A stretch of 64,000 nt of DNA from Methylobacter tundripaludum. GTDB lineage: Bacteria > Pseudomonadota > Gammaproteobacteria > Methylococcales > Methylomonadaceae. Under the pieces are notes generated by a model, which worked only from the letters and a program-made list of their open reading frames with translations, had not been told where the DNA came from and made no database searches. The stretch spans positions 62,001-126,000 of the forward strand of contig NZ_PTIY01000007.1 in the NCBI RefSeq assembly GCF_002934365.1. The letters run 5' to 3'. Below, piece after piece: positions 1 through 8,537 of the stretch; within the stretch, counting starts at the first letter, position 1, and the number at the start of each line of letters is the position of its first letter. Made by a program: the position numbers and the translations under genes.

Positions 1-1
1 A

Positions 2-463
2 AAAATCGATTATCCGAAAGCGGAACACGAAAAAAATATTTTGCATTTGGCCAGAACGGAAGCGCGTTCGGGCTCGGTAAAAAACAGCGGCCAGTTCGAG
101 CCGATCGGGCAACAGACCTTGTTTGACGCACGCAATGAAGTGCTGGATCTGCACATGGCGGAAAGCCTTGAAAACTATTTGCTGCAAATTATTCTGGCGA
201 CCCGCAATCCCGAAGCTTACGGGCAGGATTTGGCAATGTGGCTGCAATATGGCGCAAGCCCCAGAGCCAGCATCGCGCTGGACCGCTGTTCCAGGGCCAA
301 AGCCTGGCTGGCGCAACGCGACTTCGTGACCCCGGAAGATATTCAGGACATGGCCTTTGACGTGTTGAGGCATCGCTTGATCCTGTCTTACGAAGCCGAG
401 GCGGAGGGCATCACTACAGATCATTTTATTAAAGAACTTATCGCCAGAGTCGCCGTACCTTGA
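2..463 (+). CDS. MoxR-family AAA+ ATPase, C-terminal part (5' end outside window)
   Basis: The reading frame is open from base 2, so the gene begins upstream and only about the last 153 residues are visible. A TTG at 41 could be mistaken for a start, but the residues before it (IDYPKAEHEKNIL) continue the family pattern. The fragment is the C-terminal lid domain of MoxR ATPases, with the sensor-2-like stretch YGASPRASIAL and the usual helical tail. MoxR proteins are chaperone-like AAA+ ATPases that act with VWA-domain proteins. The stop (461-463) overlaps the ATG of the DUF58 gene, and the Bat genes follow directly, which supports the assignment. The Walker motifs lie outside the window and cannot be checked. 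Confidence 0.88.
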   Translation, partial: KIDYPKAEHEKNILHLARTEARSGSVKNSGQFEPIGQQTLFDARNEVLDLHMAESLENYLLQIILATRNPEAYGQDLAMWLQYGASPRASIALDRCSRAKAWLAQRDFVTPEDIQDMAFDVLRHRLILSYEAEAEGITTDHFIKELIARVAVP

Positions 464-1434
464 TGATTTTTGCTAAACAAGCTGGCCCGGCCAACGAATT
501 GATTTCAGTGTCGTTAAAAACACTGGTCGATTTGGCGAGACCTGCGGCAGGCATAAAACTGAAACATTCGGCCATACGTTCCGGGCAAAGCGGCGGTTAT
601 GTGTCCCGGTTCAAGGGGCGCGGCATGGAGTTTGAAGAGGCCCGTGTTTATCAGCCCGGCGACGACATACGCAGCATTGATTGGCGGGTTACCGCGCGTA
701 CCGGCGAACCCCATACCAAAATGTTTCGCGAAGAACGGGAAAGGCCGGTGTTTATTTCCGTCGACGACCGTCCGGCGATGCACTTTGCCACGCGCGGCGT
801 GTTTAAATCGGTGCTGGCCGCCAAACTTGCCGGTTTGCTGGCCTGGGCCGCCCAGCATCACGGCGACAGAATTGGCGGGCAGATATTTACCGGCAATGTA
901 TGCCGTGAATTAAAGCCGCAAAACGGCAAACATGCGGTATTGCGGTTTTTAAATGCAATCAGCAGCAATCGCTTGGATCAAGTACAAGCGGAGACTAACG
1001 CCGCTTCCGCCATTACTTTGGAACAGGTGCTGGCAAGGCTTATCCAGCATGCGCGTCCCGGCAGTCTGGTTTATATCATCAGCGATTTTCGCGGCATCAA
1101 CGATCAGGCCGAAACCCATCTGGCAAAGCTGTCGCGGCATTGCGAGGTAGTGTTGATTTTTGTTTACGATCCGCTGGAGAGCCATTTGCCGGAAAAAGGC
1201 CGTTATCGTTTTATCGCCATGGATGGCGTGTATGCCGCAAGCCTGTCAGGAACAGGCGCGGCGACCGGCGACGAGCGGGATGTGGTTGTCGATACCCGCG
1301 ATAGGCAGCGGTTATTGAATTATCAGCAACATTTTACCCGGCGGCTGCATCAGCTGGAGCAGACAGCAAAAAAATTGGGCCTGGCGTTTATTCAATGCAG
1401 CACCACAGACGATCCGATACAACGTTTAAGATAA
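463..1434 (+). CDS. DUF58 domain-containing protein
   Basis: The ATG at 463 overlaps the previous stop as TGATG; a TTG at 460 is also possible. The protein has about 323 residues. The diagnostic DUF58 segment lies at about residues 50-95: GRGMEFEEARVYQPGDD followed by RSIDWRVTARTGEPHTK and a REERERPVF stretch. The rest resembles a VWA-like fold (VYIISDFRG). DUF58 proteins almost always sit between a MoxR ATPase and BatA/BatB proteins, as here. Their biochemical role is not established; a part in assembling or modulating the MoxR-VWA complex is inferred from conserved neighbourhood. No signal peptide is evident, so it is probably cytoplasmic or peripheral to the membrane. Confidence 0.88.
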   Translation: MIFAKQAGPANELISVSLKTLVDLARPAAGIKLKHSAIRSGQSGGYVSRFKGRGMEFEEARVYQPGDDIRSIDWRVTARTGEPHTKMFREERERPVFISVDDRPAMHFATRGVFKSVLAAKLAGLLAWAAQHHGDRIGGQIFTGNVCRELKPQNGKHAVLRFLNAISSNRLDQVQAETNAASAITLEQVLARLIQHARPGSLVYIISDFRGINDQAETHLAKLSRHCEVVLIFVYDPLESHLPEKGRYRFIAMDGVYAASLSGTGAATGDERDVVVDTRDRQRLLNYQQHFTRRLHQLEQTAKKLGLAFIQCSTTDDPIQRLR

Positions 1435-1911
1435 ATGAACCCAACTCTCCTTAATTTGAAAGACATCCACGAACCCGAAGCCATAGGCTGGTGGCCTCCG
1501 GCTATCGGCTGGTGGATCTTGGCGGTGTCGATTCCGTTGCTGGTTATCTGCCTGATCTGGCTTTATAAAAAATTTACCCGCAAAACCGCGCTTAAAACCG
1601 CCGGCAAAATATTGTTGGAGATCAAACAGGATTCAGCCCGCGATAACTTGCAGAAATTATGCGATCTTTCCGTGCTGGTCAGGCGGGTAGCGATCAGCAT
1701 GTCGCCACGGGCAAAGGCCGCCGGATTAACCGGGCGGCAATGGCTGGCGTTTCTCGACAGTTCGGTCAAAGGCACGCCGTTCAGCGAAGGCATCGGCCAA
1801 TTGCTGGCCGATGCGCCCTATCGAAAAACGCCGCCCACGGAACTGGAAATTTCCCAATTAACCGACTTATGCGAAAGCTGGCTTAAATCCCAGGCTAAAT
1901 TAAAATCATGA
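1435..1911 (+). CDS. DUF4381 domain-containing membrane protein
   Basis: The 158-residue protein starts immediately after the DUF58 stop (no gap) and overlaps batA by 4 bases. It has a short N-terminus containing GWWPPAIGWW, one hydrophobic span at about residues 24-44, and a cytoplasmic helical tail with RAKAAGLTGRQWLAFLD. This layout and position match the DUF4381 proteins of gammaproteobacterial Bat operons. Its molecular function is unknown. It is probably a single-pass inner-membrane partner of the VWA proteins encoded next to it; that is inference from context. Confidence 0.8.
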   Translation: MNPTLLNLKDIHEPEAIGWWPPAIGWWILAVSIPLLVICLIWLYKKFTRKTALKTAGKILLEIKQDSARDNLQKLCDLSVLVRRVAISMSPRAKAAGLTGRQWLAFLDSSVKGTPFSEGIGQLLADAPYRKTPPTELEISQLTDLCESWLKSQAKLKS

Positions 1912-2888
1912 TTCACTTTGAATGGCCCTGGCTGTTGGCCGCTTTACCTTTGCCTTTGCTGATCCGCTGGCTGGTTTCAGCCGATATGCCTGCGGAACAG
2001 GCGGCGTTGAAAGTCCCGTTTTTGGATGATTTTTCCGATGTCGAAACCATGGCGGTTTCCCAAACCCGGCGCTGGCCGTTATGGCTGGCGGCTGTTGCCT
2101 GGTTGCTGTTGGTTGTCGCCTGCGCCAGGCCGCAATGGCTGGGCGAGCCGATTGAGCAGGCGGTCAGCGGCCGGGATTTAATGCTGGCGGTGGATTTGTC
2201 CGGCAGCATGGAAGAACAGGATTTTGTTATCAACAAACGGTCTGTAGACCGGCTGGCGGCGGCTAAAATGGTTGCCGGCGATTTTATCAACCGGCGCGTC
2301 GGAGACAGGGTGGGTTTGATCCTGTTCGGCACCCAGGCCTATTTGCAAACCCCGTTAACCTTCGACCGGAAAACGGTGATGACCTTATTGAATGAGGCGG
2401 TTCTCGGCCTTGCCGGTGAAAATACCGCGATAGGCGACGCCATCGGCCTGGCGGTCAAGCGGCTTAAAAATGAGCAAGCCAACAGCCGGGTGTTGGTGTT
2501 GATGACCGACGGCGCCAATACCGCCGGTGAAGTTTCGCCGTTAAAGGCCGCGGAATTGGCTGCTGCCGGCCATTTAAAAATTTACACGATCGGCATCGGC
2601 GCGGATGAAATGATCGTGCGCAGTTTTTTCGGCAGCCGCAAAATAAACCCGTCCGTCGATTTGGATGAAAAAACCCTGATCAAAATCGCCGAGAGCACCG
2701 GCGGTCAATATTACCGGGCCAGAAATACCGATGAGTTGAATAATATCTACATGCGGCTGGACGAACTGGAACCGGTTGAAAAAGACAAACAATATTTCAG
2801 GCCGCGCAGCGAACTGTATTACTGGCCGTTGTCGCTGGCATTGGCTCTGGCCGCAGTTATCGCTTTGTCCAAGGTGCGCTTGTCATGA
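1908..2888 (+). CDS. batA: BatA-like VWA domain membrane protein
   Basis: The 326-residue protein has a hydrophobic N-terminus (WPWLLAALPLPLLI), a second span at about 57-72, a VWA domain at about 90-290 and a final span near the C-terminus. The MIDAS metal site is visible: DLSGS at residues 96-100, the threonine region LQTPLTFDRKT, and MTDGANT. The layout (TM-TM-VWA-TM) and the FEWPWLL start are typical of BatA. The ATG overlaps the preceding stop (ATGA), and the gene overlaps batB the same way, so the genes are probably translationally coupled. In Bacteroides Bat proteins were linked to aerotolerance. Here a membrane complex with MoxR is inferred, and the actual substrate is unknown. Confidence 0.9.
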   Translation: MIHFEWPWLLAALPLPLLIRWLVSADMPAEQAALKVPFLDDFSDVETMAVSQTRRWPLWLAAVAWLLLVVACARPQWLGEPIEQAVSGRDLMLAVDLSGSMEEQDFVINKRSVDRLAAAKMVAGDFINRRVGDRVGLILFGTQAYLQTPLTFDRKTVMTLLNEAVLGLAGENTAIGDAIGLAVKRLKNEQANSRVLVLMTDGANTAGEVSPLKAAELAAAGHLKIYTIGIGADEMIVRSFFGSRKINPSVDLDEKTLIKIAESTGGQYYRARNTDELNNIYMRLDELEPVEKDKQYFRPRSELYYWPLSLALALAAVIALSKVRLS

Positions 2889-4669
2889 ACATAGCCGACT
2901 TTCATTTTATCAGGCCGTACTGGTTGCTGGCGTTGATACCGCAGCTTCTGATACTGGCTTTAATGCTCAGGAACAAGCTGAGTCAAGGCAACTGGTCGAC
3001 GGTATGCGATGAAGCGCTGTTGCCGTACCTGTTGCAGGAAAAAGCGGTCAACCGGAGCCGTTGGCCGCTAACGGCCGGAGCCGTTGCCGCCCTGCTGATG
3101 ATTATCGCGCTGGCCGGGCCAACCTGGGAACGGCTGCCTTCGCCGGTGTTCAGGAACGATTCGGCCCTGGTGATTGCGCTGGATTTGTCCCGGTCGATGG
3201 ACGCCGGCGATATTAAACCCAGCCGCTTGGTTATGGCCCGTTACAAAATCGCCGATATTCTAAAGCAGCGCAAAGACGGCCAGACCGCATTGCTGGTTTA
3301 TGCCGGCGACGCGTTCACCGTAACGCCGTTGACCGACGATACCGAGACCATAGACAGCCAGTTGTCGGCATTAAACACCGATATTATGCCCAGCCAGGGC
3401 AGCAATACGGTCTTGGCGTTGGAAAAAGCCGCCGAACTGTTCAGGCAGGCAGGCCTGCAAAAAGGCCAAATCCTGTTGATCACCGACGGCGTCGAGGCCG
3501 ACAAAACCCTGACCGCAGTAAAATCACTGGACAAGTATTCGCTATCGATACTGGGCGTAGGAACGGATGACGGCGCACCGATAGCGCTGCCGGAGGGCGG
3601 GTTTCTGAAAGACGGGCGGGGCGATATTGTGGTGCCGAAATTAAACTCCGGCGAGCTTAAAAAACTGGCGCAGGCGGGCAATGGCGTTTATCAAACCATA
3701 ACGACAAATGACGCGGATATTAAAACCCTGTTGGCAACCCTGGATAAACCGGTAAAGCAGCAGGACAAGGCAAACGAAAACTTGTTATTGGATCAATGGG
3801 CGGACAAAGGCCCCTGGCTGTTATTGCCGGTTTTGCCGTTGGCCGCTTTGACGTTCAGGAAGGGATTGCTGTGTTTCGCTTTATTGCTGATCCTGCCGCT
3901 GCCCAAAAACAGTTACGCCGTTGACTGGAAGGATTTATGGCGGACCAAAGATCAACAGGCGCAACAGGCTTATAAAAATCAGGATTATGCCAAGGCGGCG
4001 GAACAGTTTGAAAACCCGGATTGGAAAGCGGCGGCGCATTACAAGGCGGGTCAGTATGACAAGGCGTTGGAGAACCTGAAAAGCAGCAAGTCCGAAAGCA
4101 GCGCCTATAACCAGGGCAATGCGCTGGCGAAAGCCGGTCAGTTGGAACAGGCGATAAAAGCCTACGACAAAGCCTTGGCTGTTAATCCTGCCGACGCCGA
4201 CGCCAAACACAACAAAGAGGTCGTAGAAAAGGCACTGGAAAAACAAAAGCAGGAGCAAAAACAGCAGGATCAGCCAAAAGACGACAAGCAACAGTCCAAA
4301 GGCGATTCCGAGCAAAACAAGGATGGCGAACAATCGGAAAAATCCGATGACCAGAAGCCCGAGCAAAAACCGGAACAGAAGCAATCGGACAAGCAACAAT
4401 CGGAAGAAAATCAGCAGCAAGATAAAGCCGAGCAGAAAAAACCGGAAGACGAAAAACCCCAGCAAGCCGAGCAGCGCAAAGACGAAGCCGAGGAGCAGGC
4501 CAAACAGCAAGAGCGTGTCGAGGCCCAGTCCTCGAAAGAACAACAGCAGGCTAATGAGCAATGGCTGAAAAGGATCCCCGACGATCCGGCCGGTTTGTTA
4601 AAACGTAAATTCAAATATCAATACGGGCAGCGCGGCCGCCAATCGAGCGGCGATGCAGGCGGCTGGTAG
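2885..4669 (+). CDS. batB: BatB-BatC fusion: VWA domain plus TPR protein
   Basis: The 594-residue protein combines two Bat functions. Residues 1-320 form a BatB unit: TM spans near 13-28 and 63-78, then a VWA domain with MIDAS DLSRS at 100-104 and LITDGVE. A hydrophobic segment (about 313-335) leads into TPR-like helices at about 370-450 (YKNQDYAKAAEQF, QAIKAYDKALAVNP). Residues about 455-570 are a very Gln/Lys/Glu/Asp-rich, probably disordered stretch, followed by a conserved end (WLKRIPDDPAGLLKRKF) typical of BatC-type proteins. The fused form is common in gammaproteobacteria. A large antisense open frame over the low-complexity part is a composition artefact. Confidence 0.9.
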   Translation: MNIADFHFIRPYWLLALIPQLLILALMLRNKLSQGNWSTVCDEALLPYLLQEKAVNRSRWPLTAGAVAALLMIIALAGPTWERLPSPVFRNDSALVIALDLSRSMDAGDIKPSRLVMARYKIADILKQRKDGQTALLVYAGDAFTVTPLTDDTETIDSQLSALNTDIMPSQGSNTVLALEKAAELFRQAGLQKGQILLITDGVEADKTLTAVKSLDKYSLSILGVGTDDGAPIALPEGGFLKDGRGDIVVPKLNSGELKKLAQAGNGVYQTITTNDADIKTLLATLDKPVKQQDKANENLLLDQWADKGPWLLLPVLPLAALTFRKGLLCFALLLILPLPKNSYAVDWKDLWRTKDQQAQQAYKNQDYAKAAEQFENPDWKAAAHYKAGQYDKALENLKSSKSESSAYNQGNALAKAGQLEQAIKAYDKALAVNPADADAKHNKEVVEKALEKQKQEQKQQDQPKDDKQQSKGDSEQNKDGEQSEKSDDQKPEQKPEQKQSDKQQSEENQQQDKAEQKKPEDEKPQQAEQRKDEAEEQAKQQERVEAQSSKEQQQANEQWLKRIPDDPAGLLKRKFKYQYGQRGRQSSGDAGGW

Positions 4670-4758
4670 GCCCGGTTTTTACTGGTTTTTTAAAACGCTT
4701 AATTTCAGACCGCTTCGTATTTTTATGAGATTCGCGTAATACCCGTTGATTAATCCAA

Positions 4759-6450
4759 ATGACGAACATGAACGCTATAAAAAAATTATTCCTTCTTTTG
4801 TTACTGCTGAATTTTGTGCCTGACGCTGTTGCCGCACAAATTGATGTGTCGTTTGACCGCAGTTCGGTCAGCCTGAATGAAGCTTTCCAGATCATTTTTA
4901 CCGCCAACGGCACGCCGGATAACGACCCGGATTTTAGCCCGCTGGAACAGGATTTCGAGATACTCGGACAAAGCCAGAGCAGCAATTCGTCCTGGATTAA
5001 CGGGCAGTCCAGCAAGACTATACAGTGGACGCTTAACGTGATGGCCAAACATCCTGGCAGTCTGGTTGTTCCGCCGGTGAAGTTTGGCGATGACGTCAGC
5101 CTGCCGGCAAGTATCTTGGTTACTCAGGTGATAGCCAATAAAGCCGTCGATACCGGCGATGATTTGTTTCTGGATGTCGAGGCAAGCCCCCAAAGTCCTT
5201 ATGTGCAATCCCAAGTTCTGTATACCGTGCGGCTGTACAGAAGAGTCGAAATCGCCCAAGCCGGCCTGAATGAACCGGAACTGGGCGATGCGGTGATTGA
5301 AAAACTCGGCGATGACACCAACTACAACACCCAGATCGATGGGGTGAACTACCTGGTTACCGAGCGGAAATATGCGATTTTTCCGCAAAAAAGCGGTTCT
5401 GTGACCATCAAGCCTCTGGTATTGACTGCGGAGGTTGTGGCGCATAGCCGCCCGAATTTTAACGGTTTTTTTAATTCCCAGACGACCAGGACCAAAAAGA
5501 TATTATCCAAAGCGGTGACGCTGGACGTGAAGCCCGCTCCCGCCGCGTTTACCGGGCGGCATTGGCTTTCGGCCGAACAACTGGTTTTAAAGGAAGAGTG
5601 GTCGGGCGACAACCAGCAAATGAGAGTCGGCGAACCGTTGACCAGAACCCTGACATTACTGGCAAAAGGTGCAACGGTCGGCCAGCTGCCGGAGATCAAT
5701 GCCGTCAAAATTGACGACCGGCTGAAAACCTATCCCGACCAGCCGGTATTGCAGGAACAGAAAAAACCGGAAGGCCTGATCGCGTTCAGGGAAGAAAAAA
5801 TAGCCATCATTCCGTCAAAAGCAGGCTTCTATAAATTACCGGCGATAGAAATCCCTTGGTTTAACAGCCAAAGCCAAAAAATGGAAGTCGCCAAAATTCC
5901 CGAAGCCTCCATCACGGTGATGGAAGCGGCAGGAACCCAGCCGGCTCCGTTTGTGCCGGCAGCTCCGGCGGTGCAACAACCGCAACAAGCCGAAGAGGCC
6001 GCGCCGGTTACGAACCCGCCGCAACAGCAAAATGTCTGGTTATGGGTTTCGGTGTTTCTGGCGATAGGCTGGTTGGCGACATTGGTTTACTTTTTGGCCA
6101 AGCGCCCGGCTAAAAAGCCGGTTGTGGAAAAAACCGAGCCGGAAATACGTTTGGCCGATAGCGTAAAAAAACTCAAAAAAGCCTGCATGGATAATAATGC
6201 CGCAGCCGCCAAGGACGCTTTGCTGGCATGGGGGCGGCAAAAGTCCGGCGCCGCAAGCCTGAGCGCTATCGCCGAGCTGAGCGATGCAAGGTTGAGGGAT
6301 GAAATTTTGCTTTTGAACCAGGTTTTATATGGCAAGACGGCGGAGCCGTGGCAGGGCAAAAAATTGTTCCAGGCGTTTGTCGAAAACAAAGCCAGGGAAA
6401 AAATAGCGGCTACGAAAGATGACAAACTGGAGCCGCTTTATCGTTTATAA
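4759..6450 (+). CDS. batD: BatD-like periplasmic/membrane protein
   Basis: The 563-residue protein has a signal peptide (residues about 5-25, FLLLLLLNFVPDAVAA) ahead of a long extracytoplasmic beta-rich region. This starts with IDVSFDRSSVSLNEAFQ, the usual opening of BatD/BatE family oxygen-tolerance proteins. A Pro/Gln/Ala-rich linker leads into one TM helix (about 428-447, WLWVSVFLAIGWLATLVY) and a short cytoplasmic helical tail. ATG 4759 is taken as the start; ATG 4768 is equally possible and keeps the signal peptide. It lies 89 bases after batB in the same direction and is probably part of the same operon. Function is inferred from family and context only. Confidence 0.87.
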   Translation: MTNMNAIKKLFLLLLLLNFVPDAVAAQIDVSFDRSSVSLNEAFQIIFTANGTPDNDPDFSPLEQDFEILGQSQSSNSSWINGQSSKTIQWTLNVMAKHPGSLVVPPVKFGDDVSLPASILVTQVIANKAVDTGDDLFLDVEASPQSPYVQSQVLYTVRLYRRVEIAQAGLNEPELGDAVIEKLGDDTNYNTQIDGVNYLVTERKYAIFPQKSGSVTIKPLVLTAEVVAHSRPNFNGFFNSQTTRTKKILSKAVTLDVKPAPAAFTGRHWLSAEQLVLKEEWSGDNQQMRVGEPLTRTLTLLAKGATVGQLPEINAVKIDDRLKTYPDQPVLQEQKKPEGLIAFREEKIAIIPSKAGFYKLPAIEIPWFNSQSQKMEVAKIPEASITVMEAAGTQPAPFVPAAPAVQQPQQAEEAAPVTNPPQQQNVWLWVSVFLAIGWLATLVYFLAKRPAKKPVVEKTEPEIRLADSVKKLKKACMDNNAAAAKDALLAWGRQKSGAASLSAIAELSDARLRDEILLLNQVLYGKTAEPWQGKKLFQAFVENKAREKIAATKDDKLEPLYRL

Positions 6451-6471
6451 AAGCATGGCGGCAGGAATACA

Positions 6472-6513
6472 CGAAGAACAGCAAAAAACAAAGATAAAGC
6501 TTCGTGTTCTTCG
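6472..6513. repeat. Stem-loop just downstream of batD
   Basis: A 9-base inverted repeat (CGAAGAACA at 6472-6480 and TGTTCTTCG at 6505-6513) with a 24-base A-rich loop starts 21 bases after the batD stop. It could mark the end of the Bat transcript, but it lacks a T-tract, so it is not a convincing intrinsic terminator. It may instead be a fragment of the CACGAAG-type repeat also found at 13072-13159. Confidence 0.3.
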
Positions 6514-6527
6514 GGAGTGGTTTAGAT

Positions 6528-6670
6528 GTAGACCGGAATAAGGTCATCCAAGTCTGTCCTGAGCTTGTCGAAAGGGCGCGTAGCGCGAGGTGGCGTTTCC
6601 GGCGAGTTCAGTAGTGTTTGCCGGAAACGCCAGTTCTCGCTGCCGCTCGAATCGGCTTATTCTGGCCTAC
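6528..6670. repeat. Nested palindromic intergenic repeat element
   Basis: This fills most of the 313-base gap between batD and the PIN gene. The outer arms GTAGACCGGAATAAG (6528-6542) and the complement of CTTATTCTGGCCTAC (6656-6670) match at 13 of 15 bases. An inner pair, GGCGTTTCCGGC (6592-6603) and GCCGGAAACGCC (6620-6631), is a perfect 12-base inverted repeat. The left half also holds CCTGAGCTTGTCGAAAG, a motif shared with the repeat at 41066-41156. This looks like a REP- or MITE-like palindrome. No convincing coding frame is present. Confidence 0.6.
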
Positions 6671-6763
6671 GTTACTGATGTAATGAAACTCAACGATCAA
6701 AGCCAATGGTTGACGAGTTGGGCTTTGAGGCGCTCTGCCCAGTTAACGGCTTTTGTTGGTCGA

Positions 6764-7315
6764 TTACTGGACAGGGAATAAGCGCCTAAAGTCCGCCTCC
6801 AAGTTGGCAGGGCGATCTCCGAAGTTCCGCCAATAATCGCACAGCCCTTTAATGGTCTTCATATCCGTGTGACCGCAGTCCAGCATGATTTTCAGCAGCT
6901 CTAAGGTGGGTATAACCTTGGCATCAAACGCATCGGCCAGAGCAGTCATATCCTGATCGTCAGTGACTACCGGGATGTTCAGTTCAATTGCATAAGCGAT
7001 GTGTAGGACATCCACACGCGAGGGACCCGGCAGGTCGGTTTGCACATGATCCCACAGGTACTCGAAGGTTTGGTCGATGGCGTTTTTCTGCTTTCGACTA
7101 ATGTTTGGGAAGTGCTGGCGATTCAGGACATATTCGTCTTCGGTCACCCAATAGAAGGTGTTTTGTAGCTTGTAGACTTCTAGCTCTTTGTTGAGTTCGG
7201 GGAGGATATACAAGCAGTATTCGTTATCGCCAAATGGCATGGATAACAAGGGGCGGATGGTTTGGGCCAACCTAAGATAGGCATTGGTATCAACAAGTAT
7301 TTTTGACTGGGGCAT
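6764..7315 (-). CDS. PIN domain protein (putative VapC-like RNase)
   Basis: The 183-residue protein begins with ILVDTNAYLRL, the first acidic motif of PIN ribonuclease domains. Later acidic motifs appear in DVLHIAYAIEL and VVTDDQDM, so the catalytic acidic set seems intact. The C-terminal 45 residues (from about TLELLKIMLDCG) lie beyond the PIN fold. It starts on the last base of the upstream XRE-ImmA gene stop (TGATG arrangement), so the two are cotranscribed and probably translationally coupled. PIN proteins in such pairs are usually toxins or RNA-processing nucleases. A toxin role is inference, since the partner is larger than a normal antitoxin. Confidence 0.75.
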   Translation of the reverse strand: MPQSKILVDTNAYLRLAQTIRPLLSMPFGDNEYCLYILPELNKELEVYKLQNTFYWVTEDEYVLNRQHFPNISRKQKNAIDQTFEYLWDHVQTDLPGPSRVDVLHIAYAIELNIPVVTDDQDMTALADAFDAKVIPTLELLKIMLDCGHTDMKTIKGLCDYWRNFGDRPANLEADFRRLFPVQ

Positions 7316-8457
7316 CAGGTTAACTCTGTGTGGATACTCCGGGCATCTAGGAGTGGCATATCCAACACAGTCTGAACGAAGCCAGGGCCTTTGTTGTTTT
7401 GTTTTAAATAGTGGCGCAACAAGTCAAAAAATGGTGTCTCGAACACATGCTCGACTTTGGCAATATAATCCCGTGCGCTGGGTTTGCCGTTATTGTCCCG
7501 CGCTATATCGACAAATAGCGTGTCGCTGAGGTTAAGGTATTTCTTGTTGAAGTTGGTTACGGCACCATCGAACGCCTTACCTAAATGGATTTCAGATTTG
7601 TTTACATGCAAAGCATACTTATTAACCTGCCTGATAACTGTATACGGCGAGATTGTTTGCGCATCGGCTAGGGTGACTACATGAGCAATTTTTGCTGCAT
7701 TGGTAGGCTGTTGATTAATGCTGATATAGGCTTTTTCTGCTAGTTCGTGAGGATATAATAAGCTACCCGAAAACGCATCGGCAAAATCTTCGGCTTCATC
7801 ACCGTCTAAGTTAGGCGACAAGCAATGCCCCAACTCATGCGCCATCCAAAACTTGAAATCGTGAATATTGGTATCAAGATTGAGATACACCCAAGTGCTT
7901 TGAGAATCCGGCAGGAAAATATGGACTGCGTTCTCATGGCGCTTCTTACTGCCCCACAACACAGGGATAACGACCGCTTGGAGTTCGCTAAAGCGACGAA
8001 TCAGATGATTAAAATCAATGGTATCGGTTGCGCCCAAGTTAATGTCTTCCCGCACTTTCGTAGCAGCCTTACGCAGAAAGTCATAGTCGCAATTGGGTGA
8101 CTTGAACACAGGTGGCATTTCCAGTGTATCGAACGGTAAAAAAGGAACCAATTCCCGCAAGAACCGCCCTATTTCCTGAGCTTTCTCGATATGATGATCT
8201 TTGGTTTTAGTGCCTTTCATTTTGCGAAAGGCAATTTTGGGGGCGTTAGGCTCTTCTTTGATTACCAGCTCGTGGAGGCCTAGGTTTAGCAGCTTACCTA
8301 GCTGAAGCAATTTATTTGGACGTGGAAAAGACTTATCATTTAGCCACTGAGAAACCGCCTCTTTAGATACGTCAAGCTTCTCTGCAATTGAGGTTTGAGT
8401 AAGCCCTGCCGCTTCAATGGCCTGTCGAGTATTTGTTGTATTTAGTCTCTTTTGCAT
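7315..8457 (-). CDS. XRE-family HTH regulator fused to ImmA/IrrE metallopeptidase
   Basis: The 380-residue protein has an N-terminal helix-turn-helix (about residues 10-62: GLTQTSIAEKLDVSKEAVSQWL). A COG2856-type zinc peptidase domain follows, with HELGH at 207-211 and a downstream acidic cluster DGDEAEDFADAFSG that would supply the third metal ligand. ImmA/IrrE proteases cleave repressors under stress, and XRE-fused versions often act as antitoxin or regulator beside a toxin gene. The ATG at 8457 follows an AT-rich leader likely to hold the promoter of this two-gene unit. Self-regulation through the HTH is likely but not shown by the sequence. Confidence 0.85.
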   Translation of the reverse strand: MQKRLNTTNTRQAIEAAGLTQTSIAEKLDVSKEAVSQWLNDKSFPRPNKLLQLGKLLNLGLHELVIKEEPNAPKIAFRKMKGTKTKDHHIEKAQEIGRFLRELVPFLPFDTLEMPPVFKSPNCDYDFLRKAATKVREDINLGATDTIDFNHLIRRFSELQAVVIPVLWGSKKRHENAVHIFLPDSQSTWVYLNLDTNIHDFKFWMAHELGHCLSPNLDGDEAEDFADAFSGSLLYPHELAEKAYISINQQPTNAAKIAHVVTLADAQTISPYTVIRQVNKYALHVNKSEIHLGKAFDGAVTNFNKKYLNLSDTLFVDIARDNNGKPSARDYIAKVEHVFETPFFDLLRHYLKQNNKGPGFVQTVLDMPLLDARSIHTELT

Positions 8458-8537
8458 GTGCTAAGTATATGTGCAAGTCAAGTTATGTCAAGTTTTGGTC
8501 TCTTCTAATATTAAATAAGTCTGTGGGTGGTTTTTTG

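Noticed and set aside
3935-4561. 208-codon minus-strand open frame made of Leu/Phe-rich sequence
   Set aside because: It is the complement of the Gln/Lys/Glu-rich linker in the BatB-BatC fusion; composition alone explains it.
4801-5445. 214-codon minus-strand frame opposite batD
   Set aside because: The plus strand carries a clear BatD protein with signal peptide and the antisense product shows no recognisable pattern.
6590-6781. 63-codon frame between batD and the PIN gene
   Set aside because: It runs through the palindromic repeat and has no ribosome binding site or protein-like pattern.
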